NCBI GenBank assembly: GCA_023935145.1
Contig: CM043702.1
Span: forward strand, 105,732,088-105,796,087
Length of the DNA: 64,000 nt
Direction: 5' to 3'
Origin: Bretschneidera sinensis
Taxonomy: Eukaryota; Streptophyta; Magnoliopsida; Brassicales; Akaniaceae
The translations under genes and the position numbers were made by a program. Below are positions 43,826-54,716 of this stretch, piece after piece. The number at the start of each line of letters is the position of its first letter. Within the stretch, counting starts at the first letter, position 1. The notes under the pieces were generated by a model that saw only the letters and a list, made by a program, of their open reading frames with translations, did no database searches and was not told where the DNA came from.

Positions 43826-44235
43826 CTTTGCTGCAAAAACAAGGTTAGAAAAAAAAGAACAAAAAGACCTCACACACTCCCTCATGTGTTTCACTCAAAG
43901 AATGAGTCACTCAATTTCACTCGTGTTTTTACACAAAAATCATATTGACTTTTACCCTCTTATGTGCTCACCACTCTTGCCTTTTTCCACTCGTAATAAT
44001 CATCTATAGGTTCTTATCAAACTAATGGAACAGGTATCAAAGTTTCCAGCAACAATTCACCAATAACTCTAAAAGAAATTCGGATTTAAAGGCTAGAATA
44101 CAAGGAAACAAAGATGAGAAATTGAAACAAGAATTGAAAGGATTGAATTTAAATATCACACACCTTTTTTTTCACCTTTTTTTTATTTTTATTTTTATGA
44201 ATCAAAACAAAAGATAAGTAAACCCGCAACTAGAA
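43826..44235 (-). other. CHR1-iii leader
   Basis: Untranslated leader with T/A runs at 44165-44200. No coding sequence seen. Confidence 0.6.
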
Positions 44236-44248
44236 GGCTCTAATACCA
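44236..44248 (-). other. PBS for initiator tRNA-Met (CHR1-iii), one mismatch
   Basis: Minus strand TGGTATTAGAGCC, 2 bp from LTR-2. Confidence 0.8.
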
Positions 44249-44250
44249 AC

Positions 44251-45065
44251 TGATATGATCCACACCAAGAACTAAGAACTTGATGGATCAAGAGACTTCC
44301 AAGATCGTCTAGAAGCAGATTTATGTGAGACCATGACCCGTTGCTTATATTGAAGCAAGAATCTTGGTATAATGAAGACACCACAATCAATTATGGAAGG
44401 ACTGATTGATAAGTCGAAGATGAACGCCACGGAAACTCCGATAAGTTCAGAAGTTCTAAAAAAACCAAAAAGAATTTTCTCTCCAAAAGTATGAATCAAA
44501 TCTGAATTGTCTTATTCCAAAAAGCAAATGGCTATTTAAATACATGAGAATTCATAACCAATTAGAAAAAAGAAACTAAGAAACATGAAATAAACCTAAA
44601 TAGAATTCTGGTAGGAATAGGAAACTAAGAAATAGGAAATAAACCTTAATAGAATTCTGGTAACCTAAAATCCAATTAAGGAATGTACCTAACTTAGCAT
44701 GCAAGCTTTACAATTCAGCAATTAAATTAATTAGGAAACATTTAAGAAAATGTAATAAGAAAAATTTTAGCCAACCGTTTTCCTTGATGAGCCAACCAAA
44801 ACGAGTAAGTTTCCAACTTTTGGAAACTAGGATTTTAATTCAACATCTTGAGTTGCTGGATTATTCCAAAGCTTGAATTATGGAAACTCATCCATATGGA
44901 TCACGTATAGCATCATCCTTGGGCCTCCAAAGATGGTTCTTAGCTCAAATGTGTTGAATCAGCCCATTGAGAGTTTCCTTGAACTTTTTAGCTCGAGCCT
45001 TTGTAACTGGACTAATTGGAACTTGAATAGGATCCGCCTCCCATTTGTTAGTCGTGTCCTCATCA
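44251..45065 (-). repeat. CHR1-iii LTR-2 (shared middle LTR)
   Basis: 815 bp. It serves as 5' LTR of the gag-bearing body and as 3' LTR of the truncated body. PPT above 45065; pol tail IQVPISPVTKARAKKFKETL. Confidence 0.85.
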
Positions 45066-45759
45066 TTCCCCTCTTCTTGAAAAGGATTTGTCCTCAAATC
45101 ATCACCTACATCAAAAGGTCTTAAATCAGAAACATTGAAAGTGGCACTAACATTGTACTCACCTAGCGAATCCAATTTGTATGCATTGTCATTGAAGCGC
45201 ACAAGGACTTGAAAAGGCCCATCTCCTTTAGCAAGTAACTTTGAATGCCTTTGTGCTAGAAATCTTTCTTTCTTCATGTGTAACCAAACCCAATATCCAG
45301 GTTGAAAAATTAGCTGTCATCGACCTTTGATCAGTTGGAAAGCCTTCTCTTGATCGTCTCCCCATTTGAATCTAACGTTCTTCTTGATGACTTCAGTAAG
45401 TGGTGCGGCAATGTTGCTAAAGTCTTTCACGAACCTCTTATAAAAACTAGCAAGGCCATGAAAACTATGAACTTGAGCTACACTCGTGGGACTTGGCTAT
45501 TCTTTAATCGCACAAATCTTCTCTTCATCAACCTGTATTCCTTGTGCACTCACAACAAAACCAAGAAACACAAGCTTATCGGTGCAAAAGGTGCACTTCT
45601 TCAAGTTAGCAAACAACGTCTCTTTTCGAAGTACATCCAAAACTGGTTTTAAATGCATAACATGATCATCTAAGTTTGTGCTATAAATGAGAATATCATC
45701 AGAATAAACAACAACAAATCTGTTTATAAAAGCTTGCAAAACATGATTCATTAATCTCA
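45066..45759 (-). pseudogene. Truncated second CHR1-iii body: RT end and pol tail
   Basis: Minus strand from [20 protein letters not shown] (RT, active site YSDD instead of YFDD) through [18 protein letters not shown] and the familiar RNase H-integrase deletion to RFLAQRHSKLLAKGDGPFQV and the PPT. On its 5' side it joins LTR-3 at atctca/agagaatttt (45759/45760), so the gag, protease and PBS of this body are gone. Confidence 0.8.
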
Positions 45760-46356
45760 AGAGAATTTTCTCTCCAAAAGTATGAATCAAATCTGAATTG
45801 TCTTATTCCAAAAAGCCAATGGCTATTTAAATACATGAGAATTCATAACCAATTAGAAAAAGAAAACTAAGAAATAAGAAATAAACCTAAATAGAATTCT
45901 GGTAGGAATAGGAAACTAAGAAATAGGAAATAAACCTAAATAGAATTCTGGTAACCTAAAATCCAAATAAGGAAAGTACCTAACTTGGCATTCAAGTCTT
46001 ACAATTCAGCAATGAAATTAATTAGGAAACATTTAAGAAAATTTAATAAGAAAAATTGTAGCCAACCATTTTCCTTGATGAGCCAACCAAAACGAGTAAG
46101 TTTCCAACTTTTGGAAACTAAGATTTTAATTCACAATCTTGAGTTGCTGGATTATTCCAAAGCTTGAATTATGGAAACTCATCCTTGTGGATCACGTATA
46201 GCATCATTCTTGGGCCTTCAAAGATGGATCTTAGCCCAAATGTGTTGAATCAGCCCATTAAGAGTTTCCTTGAACCTTTTAGCTCGAGCCCTTGTAATTG
46301 GACCAATTAGAACTTGAATAGGATCTGCCTCCCATTTGTTAGCCGTGTCCTCATCA
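45760..46356 (-). repeat. CHR1-iii LTR-3, U5 deleted
   Basis: 597 bp from the LTR start (TGATGAGGAC at 46356) to just after the TATA region. Outer flank is target repeat TTCTA. Confidence 0.85.
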
Positions 46357-46361
46357 TTCTA

Positions 46362-47097
46362 CCTCCACATAATGCTGTAACTAAACTATATTGGCTATTT
46401 CCTTATTCAAACCACTTAAAAATCTGGCCATTGTGGCCTCCCGATCCTCCTCTACATTCGCCCGAGTCATAGCCACCTCCATCTCTTTATGGTAATCCTC
46501 TACACTCCTAGACCCTTGTGTAAGGTTTTGTAATTTTTGGTAACGGTCTCTATAGTAATGGCTAGGTACAAATCTCCACCTTATGAGAGCTTTCCACTCA
46601 CCCCATGTTTCTATAGGTCTTTCGTGATTCCTCCTCCTATTGGTCACTAATTGATCCCACCAAATAGGTTCATAATCAATGAACTCAATTACCGCTAACT
46701 TCACCATCTTCTCCTCTGAATAATTGTGACAATAAAAAATCAACACTATTTTCTTCTCCCACTCTAAATAGACTTCATGGTCATTCATACCTTGGAAAGA
46801 TAGTATTTTAATTTTGATGCTTCCAAGGTTCCTATCTATCCCATCTCGACCCCTTGGATTTCTCTTAGGTCAACTTCCATGCCTACCTCCTCTAGGTCTG
46901 CCCATTCCAGCTTCAGATGCTATATCTTCCTCATCCTCATCATCTTCTTCGTTCTTATACTCATTTTAAACGCTAGGCTCACGTCTCCTCCTATCTCGCC
47001 CACCTTGCAAATTTCTAATCACTACCTCTTGTGGATCAATCCTATCCCTCACCTCCCCCAACACCAAATTCAATTGTTCAAACTTTTGTTTCATGGC
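46362..47097 (-). pseudogene. CHR2-ii gag, N-terminal and capsid part
   Basis: Minus strand: MKQKFEQLNLVLGEVRDRID near 47092, GRDRRRREPSV, acidic EEDDEDEEDI, RDGIDRNLGSIKIKI, then the capsid domain in an open frame 46788-46381 (EVYLEWEKKIVLIFYCHNYS, FVPSHYYRDRYQKLQNLTQG, EDREATMARFLSGL). Two stops interrupt the N-terminal part (near 46966 and 46868). It continues at 40838. Confidence 0.8.
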
Positions 47098-47555
47098 TGT
47101 TGCGCTCTTATTTACCTAAATAGATAAGCAAATAATCGCACTCATTTTACTTGCAAGTGCACAAGGTCAATAGTATAGTATTGTGTGCGAATGCAAGATC
47201 ATCTCCACAGGGATTGGTGAATTTCGATTTAGAATTATATTCACAATGTAATAGAAAAAATAAAAGAGTTGATTTTGATAAAGATAAAATAATAAGGATA
47301 AAGGCCTAGGGACTTGATATCCACCACTAATTATGCTACAACAATAAAACAGTATGCCAATGCTTGACTCATATCATGAATACCTAATGTTTGTCAACCT
47401 AAGGGCATGGTATCTACTCCTTAAGCTATTGATCTCCCTAAGCAACGAGTTAGGCATGGTATCTACTCTAACTCTTTTCTCTCTCAAGGGATTCAACATG
47501 GTGTATGCTGAGTTATTCCTTAAGAGAGCATAGGATCTGTGGAAATCAACAACCA
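47098..47555 (-). repeat. ATH3 3' LTR, truncated
   Basis: Matches 49831-50290 and stops at ggaaatcaacaaccacac, where pol-linker sequence takes over. U3 and PPT are lost. Confidence 0.8.
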
Positions 47556-47580
47556 CACATAGGATCAGCCGGACCAAGCC

Positions 47581-48230
47581 TTATTTTTCCCCAAAACTAA
47601 GATTAGCAGCAGCTAGCATAGGAAGTGTCTTATTCTCTCCCATATAAGCATAAGGTAAGTGCTCTAGCAACTTCTTGAATTCTAAGTTAGGTGTCTGTAC
47701 AATAAAAGGGAAAATAGTATTAGTAGGCACATGAGGGTCAAATGGATCGGAGTACTTACTTGGATGCCTTGGATAGGCCTCAAAAAGGTGCATAGTGTCA
47801 ATGATGTCATAAGTAACATCCTTGTATTTGGGCTCAATATTCGATCGTGGGACACTATAGGTAAGAGCGATTTCTACTGGATCAATGTGATGGACCTGAA
47901 AAGCTTCCTCAACAACACTTTGCGTCATGCATACATTAAAACATTTTATATTATCTGGGGGTAATTTTAATGCATTATATCTTTTGATTTCAGTCTTCTC
48001 ACCATTTACCTTCTCCATCTCACTTACCTTGGATGTGGATGCTTGTGCAGGCTCATCAGCTCCGATAATTTTATCATTTGTTAGAGTTGTCACGACATTT
48101 AGTTGTTGATGTCCTCTTGGAGTAGGTAGTGGTTGGACTGGAAGTTCACCCAACTTTCTTTCACTTAGCTCCTTAGCCAATTTTCCCATTTGTTCATCGA
48201 GTCTTTGAATGGCTTGCTCATGTTTTGTAG
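47581..48230 (-). pseudogene. ATH3 pol linker upstream of RT
   Basis: Open frame 48189-47581. MGKLAKELSERKLGELPVQP at the start, then DNIKCFNVCMTQSVVEEAFQ, and LEFKKLLEHLPYAYMGENKT at the end, the segment that precedes RT in Athila-type pol. It stops before RT, at the LTR joint. No protease motif recognised. Confidence 0.65.
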
Positions 48231-48408
48231 TGGTTTATCTTTGCTCAGTCATGAACTATTCTTATGAAGTCACCAATTGCCTCATAAGACTCTCTAGGTC
48301 ACTATTTTCTGATTTTGGCACTGGTTGGGCTGCTGGTTGGAAGTGTCGTTGTTGTCCTTGAAGATTCAAAGCATTTTAAATGTTGCTCCATAAGAGGTTA
48401 GGGTGGTT

Positions 48409-49359
48409 CTACCATCCAGGATTATAGGTATTTGCATATGCGTTGTTCGGTCCCTCATAATTTGCTTGCTCTTGATCTGTAGTTGAATACAGAGGACAAG
48501 TATAAGTATTATGATCAAAATGAGAGCATATAGCATATACCTGGCATTGTGTAGCCTGTGGACTAGGTGAGTTGTTCTGATCAGCCATGGCTTTTATGAG
48601 CATGTCTAGCTTTCTTTCCATAGCAGTCATCTGATTCTAAGATCCATCATTGAAGCTCACCTCATACATACCCTTGCTTTTAATTACTTGTCTACCTCTC
48701 GAGGAGAATTGTTGGGTGTGCTCACTTAATGTCTCAAACAGCACCATGGCTTCTTCACTAGTCCTCTCCATCAGCACACCTCCACAACCAGAATCCACTA
48801 TACCTTGATTTATGCCACTCAAACCTTCATAGAAAGCTAGGACTAGCTCATCTTGAGGTAAGTTGTGATGTGGACATTTGAGTAGCAGCTCATTAAAGTG
48901 TCCCCATACCTCGAAGAAAAGGTCTTCATCCCTCTGTTGGAAGGATTGAATCTCCTTCCACATCTACCTTGTCTTTTGGGTTGAAAAAAATTTCCTAAGA
49001 AATTTACTGGATAGCTCTTCCCAAGTATGGATGGAATCTGCAGGCAATGAATGATACCACATTTTAGCATTATCTTTTAATGAAAAAGGGAAAAGAATTA
49101 ACCTAATTCCCTCTTGATCTAGGCCCCAAATATGCTGGAACTTGCAGAGATCATAGAATTCTAGAAGGTGCAAATGTGGATCATCAGCAGGTGTATCCCT
49201 AAAATGAGTCAAGGCACTGAGTATCTGCGGAGATATGTAATAATTTTCTTCCGCCTTAGGTTGATATGCAATGCATGAAGGATGGTTGAGGTTCTGTAGA
49301 ATGAAGGATTGCTTCATAGGTCTCCGTTCTGGTGGCAGTTTGTTGTAAAGCTGTTTCAT
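48409..49359 (-). pseudogene. ATH3 gag
   Basis: N-terminal segment 49359-48964 (FPFSLKDNAKMWYHSLPADS, TWEELSSKFLRKFFSTQKTR), one in-frame stop, capsid C-terminal half 48963-48637 (HFNELLLKCPHHNLPQDELV, FYEGLSGINQGIVDSGCGGV), a stop, then the end 48630-48409. The knuckle region CQVYAICSHFDHNTYTCP has lost one Cys ligand. Retrotrans_gag type. Confidence 0.8.
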
Positions 49360-49547
49360 TGGTGCTTCACCCTCAAATTCTTCTTCTTTCTGCTCGAAGT
49401 TGTTTCTAGGCCTCTTTCGAATGATCTACTCACTCTCTATATCAAGTGGAAGGATGGTTGGGTTCCTCACTCGAAGCCCTTGCATGAATCAGCAGGAATA
49501 CCTTAGTGTAGCAACTTCAGTACTGCTGCTTGGGTAGTCTCTGGACT

Positions 49548-49612
49548 ATTTGCGCTCGAGCGCTCCAAGCACTGTGCTCGATCGCACTTAGGTTTGCGCT
49601 CGATCGCAATGC
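49548..49612 (-). repeat. CGATCG palindromes in ATH3 leader
   Basis: gcgctcgagcgc, gctcgatcgc and gcgctcgatcgc within 65 bp between gag and PBS. The same words cluster in U3 of this and other elements. Confidence 0.7.
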
Positions 49613-49806
49613 CAGAATTAGCACTGATGCACACCTGAAACAGAAAGCAAGAAAATAACAAAAACGAAGAATTAAGTTAGATAGTTAACGAAAATAAAAT
49701 AAAACAAAACAGATTAAGAAAAATATTTAATGAAAAATAAGAAAATAAAATTGAATAAAATAAGGAAAATAAATGGGAAATAATTCTAAACAAAAATTTA
49801 GGACAT
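49613..49806 (-). other. ATH3 5' leader, A-rich
   Basis: Untranslated stretch between PBS and gag, mostly A-rich on the + strand. No gene seen. Confidence 0.5.
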
Positions 49807-49824
49807 TCCCCGGCAACGACACCA
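49807..49824 (-). other. Variant tRNA-Asp PBS (ATH3)
   Basis: Minus strand TGGTGTCGTTGCCGGGGA, two mismatches to the tRNA-Asp site of ATH1 and ATH2, 6 bp from the LTR. Confidence 0.75.
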
Positions 49825-49830
49825 AAAACT

Positions 49831-51154
49831 TGTTGCGCTCTTATTTACCTAAATAAATAAGCAAATAATCGCACTCGTTTTACTTGCAACTGCACAAGGT
49901 CAACAGTGTAGTATAGTATGCAAATGCAAGATCATCTCCACAGGGATTGGTGAATTTTGATTTAGAATTATATTCACAATGTAATAAAAATAATAAAAGA
50001 GTTGATTTTGATAAAGATAAAGTAATAAGGATAAAGGCGTAGGGACTTGATATCCAGCACTAATTATGCTACCACAACAAAACAGTATGCCAGTGCTTTA
50101 CTCATGTCATGAATATCTAATGTTTGTCGACCTAAAGGCATGGTATCTACTCCTTAAGCTATTGATCTCTCTAAACAATGAGTTAGGCATGGTATCTACT
50201 CTAACACTTTTCTCTCTCAAAGGATTCAACATGGTGTATGCTGAGTTGTTCCTTAAGAGAGCATAGGATCTGTGGAAATCGACAACCACACGGGACCTAG
50301 GGCATGGTATCTACTCCCGGTTTTCCATGTTGATTAACCCAAGAATCCGGTGTGGATATCTTTTGTTACTAATGTCAGACCCAGGACTCGGTCATCCAAA
50401 TTGATATAACTAACAAGTCCATACCACATGCACATATTGATCAGACATATACATATGAGGAATTTAAATAAAAGCATGTATTAATCAAGTTAAGCAACAC
50501 AACATAAATATCGCAAAGGTACCAATACTAAATTTATTGGTTAAAAATAATTAGGGCTTCAACCAAGCCCTGCTAAGAATTTAATTACACATAATAAAAT
50601 AAAAAGGAAAGAAGAAACCCGAAAACATTTTGTAGAAGAGTCATCAATTCGTCTCCACAATCTCTTCCTTTGGGCTCATCCGACCTCCGGCCTCCCGACC
50701 TAAAACTAAACTAAAACTAAAAGAAGATTGAAAGATAAAAGAAGGGATTAATTGATCTGTGTTTATACAGGTGTATTTATAGGGGTTGAATAATCTTAGA
50801 AGGCTCAGGAAACCCTAAATTTCCTAAAACATAAAAACTCTTTTATTTCCAAAACTGGTTTTGCTGCTTTACTGTTCACGCCCGTACATGTGCACTAGAT
50901 TGCATTCATGGTGCGCTCGATCGCCAATCTGCACTCGATCGCACAGAGGAGTGCGCTCGATCACACTCTAGCCAGCAGCTGCTCCAGGATTTCCAGATTT
51001 CTTCCTTTAAGTGTCAAAAATGCTTCTTTTTCTCTAAGATCCTATAAAAACGTGTAAAACACAAAAGTGAAGTAAAATAGACTAAAACATATAGACAAGG
51101 AGCTTAACAAATGTACATTAAGGGGCTTAAATATGAATATTCAAGCACTTATCA
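49831..51154 (-). repeat. ATH3 5' LTR
   Basis: 1324 bp. Minus-strand TATA box CTATAAATAC at about 50774-50783, with three CGATCG-type palindromes upstream (50885-50970). No RTCCCACATCG element was found here. Confidence 0.8.
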
Positions 51155-51983
51155 CAGCTACAACACAAAGAATGAATTATCTGCCTCCTCTTTAGGTGTT
51201 GAGTCTAAAACCTCACACATTCCCTTACGTGTTTACGTTCAAATATTGTCACTCCACTCGTGTTTCACTCTTTTGGCCTTTTCTAATACTATTCTCACCC
51301 ACTCTTGCCTTTTACCTCACATGTTTTCCCTTTCAAGTTCTTTAAGAATTAGTTGAACTAAATCAAGACACAACCTTGAATTATTCCAACCGGCAATAGA
51401 TTCAAGAAACAAGAAAGGAAAAAAAATGACACAGATATTAAGGAATTTGTATGAGGAAAAGAGAAATTAGGAAACAAGATACTAAAGATGATAGATTCAA
51501 CCCCTTTGAAGATAAAGATCAATCAACACCAAATCACTTCAATTTTCGGATTGCATAATATATCAAGTTATGAATTTTTTTTTATAACTATGCAGCAACC
51601 CTTGAATATGTTGCCTTCTTTTTCTTCGTTTTTTTTTTAATACAGATTCGGTCAGAAACATAAACAATAATTGCAATTTTCGAAAAATATTGATCTGATT
51701 TCAACAACAAGAAACAGAAATAGAATGAATCAAAGAAAAGATTACAGATATGAAAATTAAAGCAAAGATTTGTGTAATTTATTAAAGGATTCGTAGATTT
51801 GAATTCTTGAATCAAGTACACGAGTAATCAATTATGAAAATCACAGATCTGAATTCAAACACACGAAATTAACAAGAATGAAGAAGGAATCGCAGATCAG
51901 AATAGAAAACCCTAGAACACGCCTAAGACAAAACTCAAATGGAAGAATTAAAAAGGATAAATCAAACCTGATTTGGACCCTGA
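51155..51983 (-). other. CHR2-ii leader
   Basis: Untranslated leader between PBS and gag; wording resembles the CHR1 leader only loosely (cacacattcccttacgtgttt at 51219). No coding sequence. ATH3 separates it from gag. Confidence 0.6.
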
Positions 51984-51995
51984 GCTCTGATACCA
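51984..51995 (-). other. PBS for initiator tRNA-Met (CHR2-ii)
   Basis: Minus strand TGGTATCAGAGC, 2 bp from the LTR end at 51998. Confidence 0.9.
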
Positions 51996-51997
51996 AC

Positions 51998-52694
51998 TGA
52001 TGTGAACCCGTGGAATGGGAATCCCTTGAACTCACAATCAAATCGAAACTTACCCAAGAAAGCCAAGAATCAAGTCAACATAATCTAGACCCGTTAAATC
52101 TTGTTTCAAGAACCTAGATTCGGTGAGAACGCCACAAATGATTTGCATTTGATAAGTTCTTAGTTCAATCAAGAACAAGTAGAGACAATTGAAAATTTTC
52201 TATGAAGAAAACTTCATTCACGTTCAACTTACCCTCAAAATATAACTATAAGTGTTTTTGTACCCCTCCATGAAACTCTAAGGCCGAATAAGGCCTACAT
52301 CAATTAAAAGATATGGGCTGAACATCTTCAAGCCCAAAACATCCTAGACTACATGCCTATAGCTAATAAAAGAAGTACACTTAATGAATTAAATAGGCCC
52401 AAATGATACAACCATAGAAATATAAAATATACCTATGTGCCTATACTTAATGAAATAAAAATTCTACACAAAACCACTAGGCTATGCCGCCCCCCTCTGT
52501 AGCTTGCATCACATGGATTAAAGTTGGTTCTTCTTCTTTCAAGCCCATCTTGAATGTTGGGGTCTTGCTTGATAAATTGCAAACTCGGCCCAAGTGGATT
52601 ACATCCTTGCATTTCTTCCTTGATCTTCTTAGCTCTTGACCTTGTGATTGGTCCATCTGGAACTTACAAGGGATCCTTAAGACTCGGTCCACCA
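51998..52694 (-). repeat. CHR2-ii 5' LTR
   Basis: 697 bp, TGGTGGACC (start, minus strand) to TTCACATCA. U3 codes a pol-tail relative (DRVLRIP..., SQGQELRRSRKKC after a frame change). Head-to-head with the LTR at 52731. Confidence 0.8.
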
Positions 52695-53096
52695 TGGTCC
52701 CCAATCGACTGGTGCTTATAATGGGCACCATGATGGACCGAGTCTTAAAGATCCTTTACAAGTTCCAGATGGGGCAATCACAAGGTCAAGAGCTAAGAAG
52801 AATCAAGGAAGCAATGCAAAGATTGGTGCAATCCACCTGGGCTAAGTTTTCAATTTTATCGAGCAAGACCCCAACATTCAAGATGGGCTTGAAAGAAGAA
52901 GAACCAGCTTTAATCCATGTGGTATAAGCTACAGAAGGGGTAGGAATAGCCTAGTGGTTTTGTGTAGACTTTTATTTCATTAAGTATAGGCGTGTGGGCC
53001 TATTTTATGTTTATATAGTTGTAGGCGTTTGGGCCTATTTAATTTATTAAGTGGACTTCTTTTATTAGCTATAGGCGTGTAGTTTAGGATGTTTTG
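52336..53096. repeat. Large inverted repeat of two CHR2 U3 regions
   Basis: Arms about 52336-52694 and 52731-53096 are reverse complements with scattered differences. The 36-bp spacer is itself partly palindromic (tggtccccaat / atgggcacca), so the true loop is about 14 nt. Confidence 0.85.
52731..53096 (+). repeat. CHR2-iii LTR, U3 part
   Basis: Starts TGATGGACCGAGTC. Open frame 52694-52927 holds the pol tail (DRVLKILYKFQMGQSQGQEL, frame-shifted from the TRSRAKKIKEAM-type sequence). Interrupted after gatgttttg by CHR1b-i; TTTTG 53092-53096 is the target repeat. Continues at 58850. Confidence 0.8.
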
Positions 53097-54073
53097 TGAT
53101 ATGATCCATGCCAAGAACTAAGAAATTGATGGATCAAGAAGACTTCCAAGATCGTCTAAAAGCAGATTTATCTGAGACAGCGACCTGTTGCTTATATTGA
53201 AGCAAGAACCTTGGTATAATGAAGTCACCACAATCAATTATGGAAGATTGATTGATAAGTCGAAGATGAACGCCACGGAAACTCCAATAAGTTCAGAAGT
53301 TCTAAAAGAACCAAAGATAAATTTCTCTCCAAAAGTATGAATCAAATCTGAATTGTCTTATTCCAAAAGCCAATAACTATAATACATGAGAATTCGTAAC
53401 CAATTAGAAAAAGGAAAACTAAGAAATAGGAAATAAACCTAAATAGAATTCTGGTAGGAATAAGAAACTACGAAATAGGAAATAAACCTAAATAGAATTC
53501 TGGTAACCTAAAATCCAAATAAAGAAAGTACCTAACTTAGCATGCAAGCCTTATAATGAAACAATTAAATTCAGAAGGAAACAATTAAGAAAAGGTACAA
53601 GGTGCAAGCCCAAAGTGGAAGAAGATTCGGATGCAATAGCCTACTGGATTTAGGCCCATCATAACAGGCCCAAACGATATCCTTTTTGAAACTTTCTTAG
53701 GTCTAAATTGAAGCTCAAGACGTCATCTTTCCACCCCAACAAGTTTCAGCCCATTTGGAGTTGCGGGCAACAAGATATGACTATTTTAATTCTGATAATT
53801 GGGTCATCCCAAAATTCCAAAGTGGAAGTTCCCTTGGATCATGGAAACCTATCCTTGTGGATCATGTATAGCATCATCCTTGGGCCCCCAAAGATGGTTC
53901 TTAGCCCAAATGTGTTGAATAAGCCTATTGAGAGTTTTCTTGAACTGTTTAGCTCGGGCCCTTATAACTGGACCAATTGAAACTTGAAACATCGTTTAGC
54001 TCGAGCCCTTGTAACTTGACCAATTGGAACTTGAATAGGATCCACCTCCCATTTGTTAGCCGTGTCCTCATCA
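53097..54073 (-). repeat. CHR1b-i 3' LTR with captured segment
   Basis: 977 bp. The captured ATH1 LTR block is at about 53596-53840, replacing the usual CHR1 U3 middle. A pol-tail tandem duplication (TRARAKR codons twice) lies at about 53950-54035. Confidence 0.85.
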
Positions 54074-54700
54074 TTCCCCTCCTCTTGAAAAGGATTTATC
54101 CTCAAATCATCACCTACATCAAAAGGGCATAAATCAGAAACATTGAAAGTGGTATTAACATTGTATGCACGTGGTAAATCCAATTTGTATGCATTGTTAT
54201 TGATGCACTCAAGGACTTGAAAATGAGCATTAGTTAATTTTTCTTTGATCAGTTGGAAACCCTTCTCTTGCTTATCTTCCCATTTGAATCCAATGTTCTT
54301 CTTGATGACTTCAATAAGCAGTACGGCAATACTACTAAAGTCTTTCATGAACCTCTTGTAAAAACTAGCAAGTCCATGAAAACTACGAACTTGACCTACA
54401 CTCGTGGGACAAGCTTATCGGTGCAAAAAGTGCACTTCTTCAAGTTAGCAAACAACTTTTCTTTTCTAAGCACATCCAAAACTGATTTGAAATGTACAAC
54501 ATGATCGTCTAAGTTTGTGCTATAAATGAGAATATCATCAAAGTAAACAACAACGAATCTGGCTATAAAAGCTCACAAAACATGGTTCATTAATCTCATG
54601 AAGGTACTTGGTGCATTTGTTAGTCCAAATGGCATAACTAACCACTCATATAAACCATATTTCGTTTTAAAAGCAGTTTTCCATTCATCACCCTCTTTTA
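53962..54700 (-). pseudogene. CHR1b-i RT second half and pol tail
   Basis: [20 protein letters not shown] and YFDD region near 54530-54660 with a stop in NHVL; a deletion of about 78 bp at 54405 (KLV joined to PTSV-type text) shifts the frame. Then 54348-53962: [31 protein letters not shown], a jump to [20 protein letters not shown] (RNase H and integrase deleted), DDLRINPFQEEG, PPT, and the LTR-encoded tail. Confidence 0.8.
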
Positions 54701-54716
54701 TTCTTATTTGATGATA

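Larger units (their letters stand above)
40839..46356 (-). mobile_element. CHR1-iii: three-LTR element in CHR2 gag
   Basis: 5518 bp with one target duplication TTCTA at 40834-40838 and 46357-46361. Order on the minus strand: LTR-3 (46356-45760, missing its U5), joined inside RT of a partial body (45759-45066), LTR-2 (45065-44251), PBS, second body with gag remnant, protease and RT (44248-41655), LTR-1 (41654-40839). Two head-to-tail bodies thus share the middle LTR between one pair of target repeats. Confidence 0.85.
47098..51154 (-). mobile_element. ATH3 Athila/Tat-like element in CHR2 gag
   Basis: On the + strand TGTTGCGCTC at 47098 to ACTTATCA at 51154. 5' LTR 49831-51154, variant tRNA-Asp PBS, gag with one stop, pol linker, then a truncated 3' LTR (47098-47555). 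Flanks are atggc and cagct, so no convincing target duplication. The enzymatic part of pol is missing. Confidence 0.75.

Noticed and set aside
47098..51154. Target duplication of ATH3
   Set aside because: Flanks atggc and cagct match only weakly; I could not support a 5-bp repeat.
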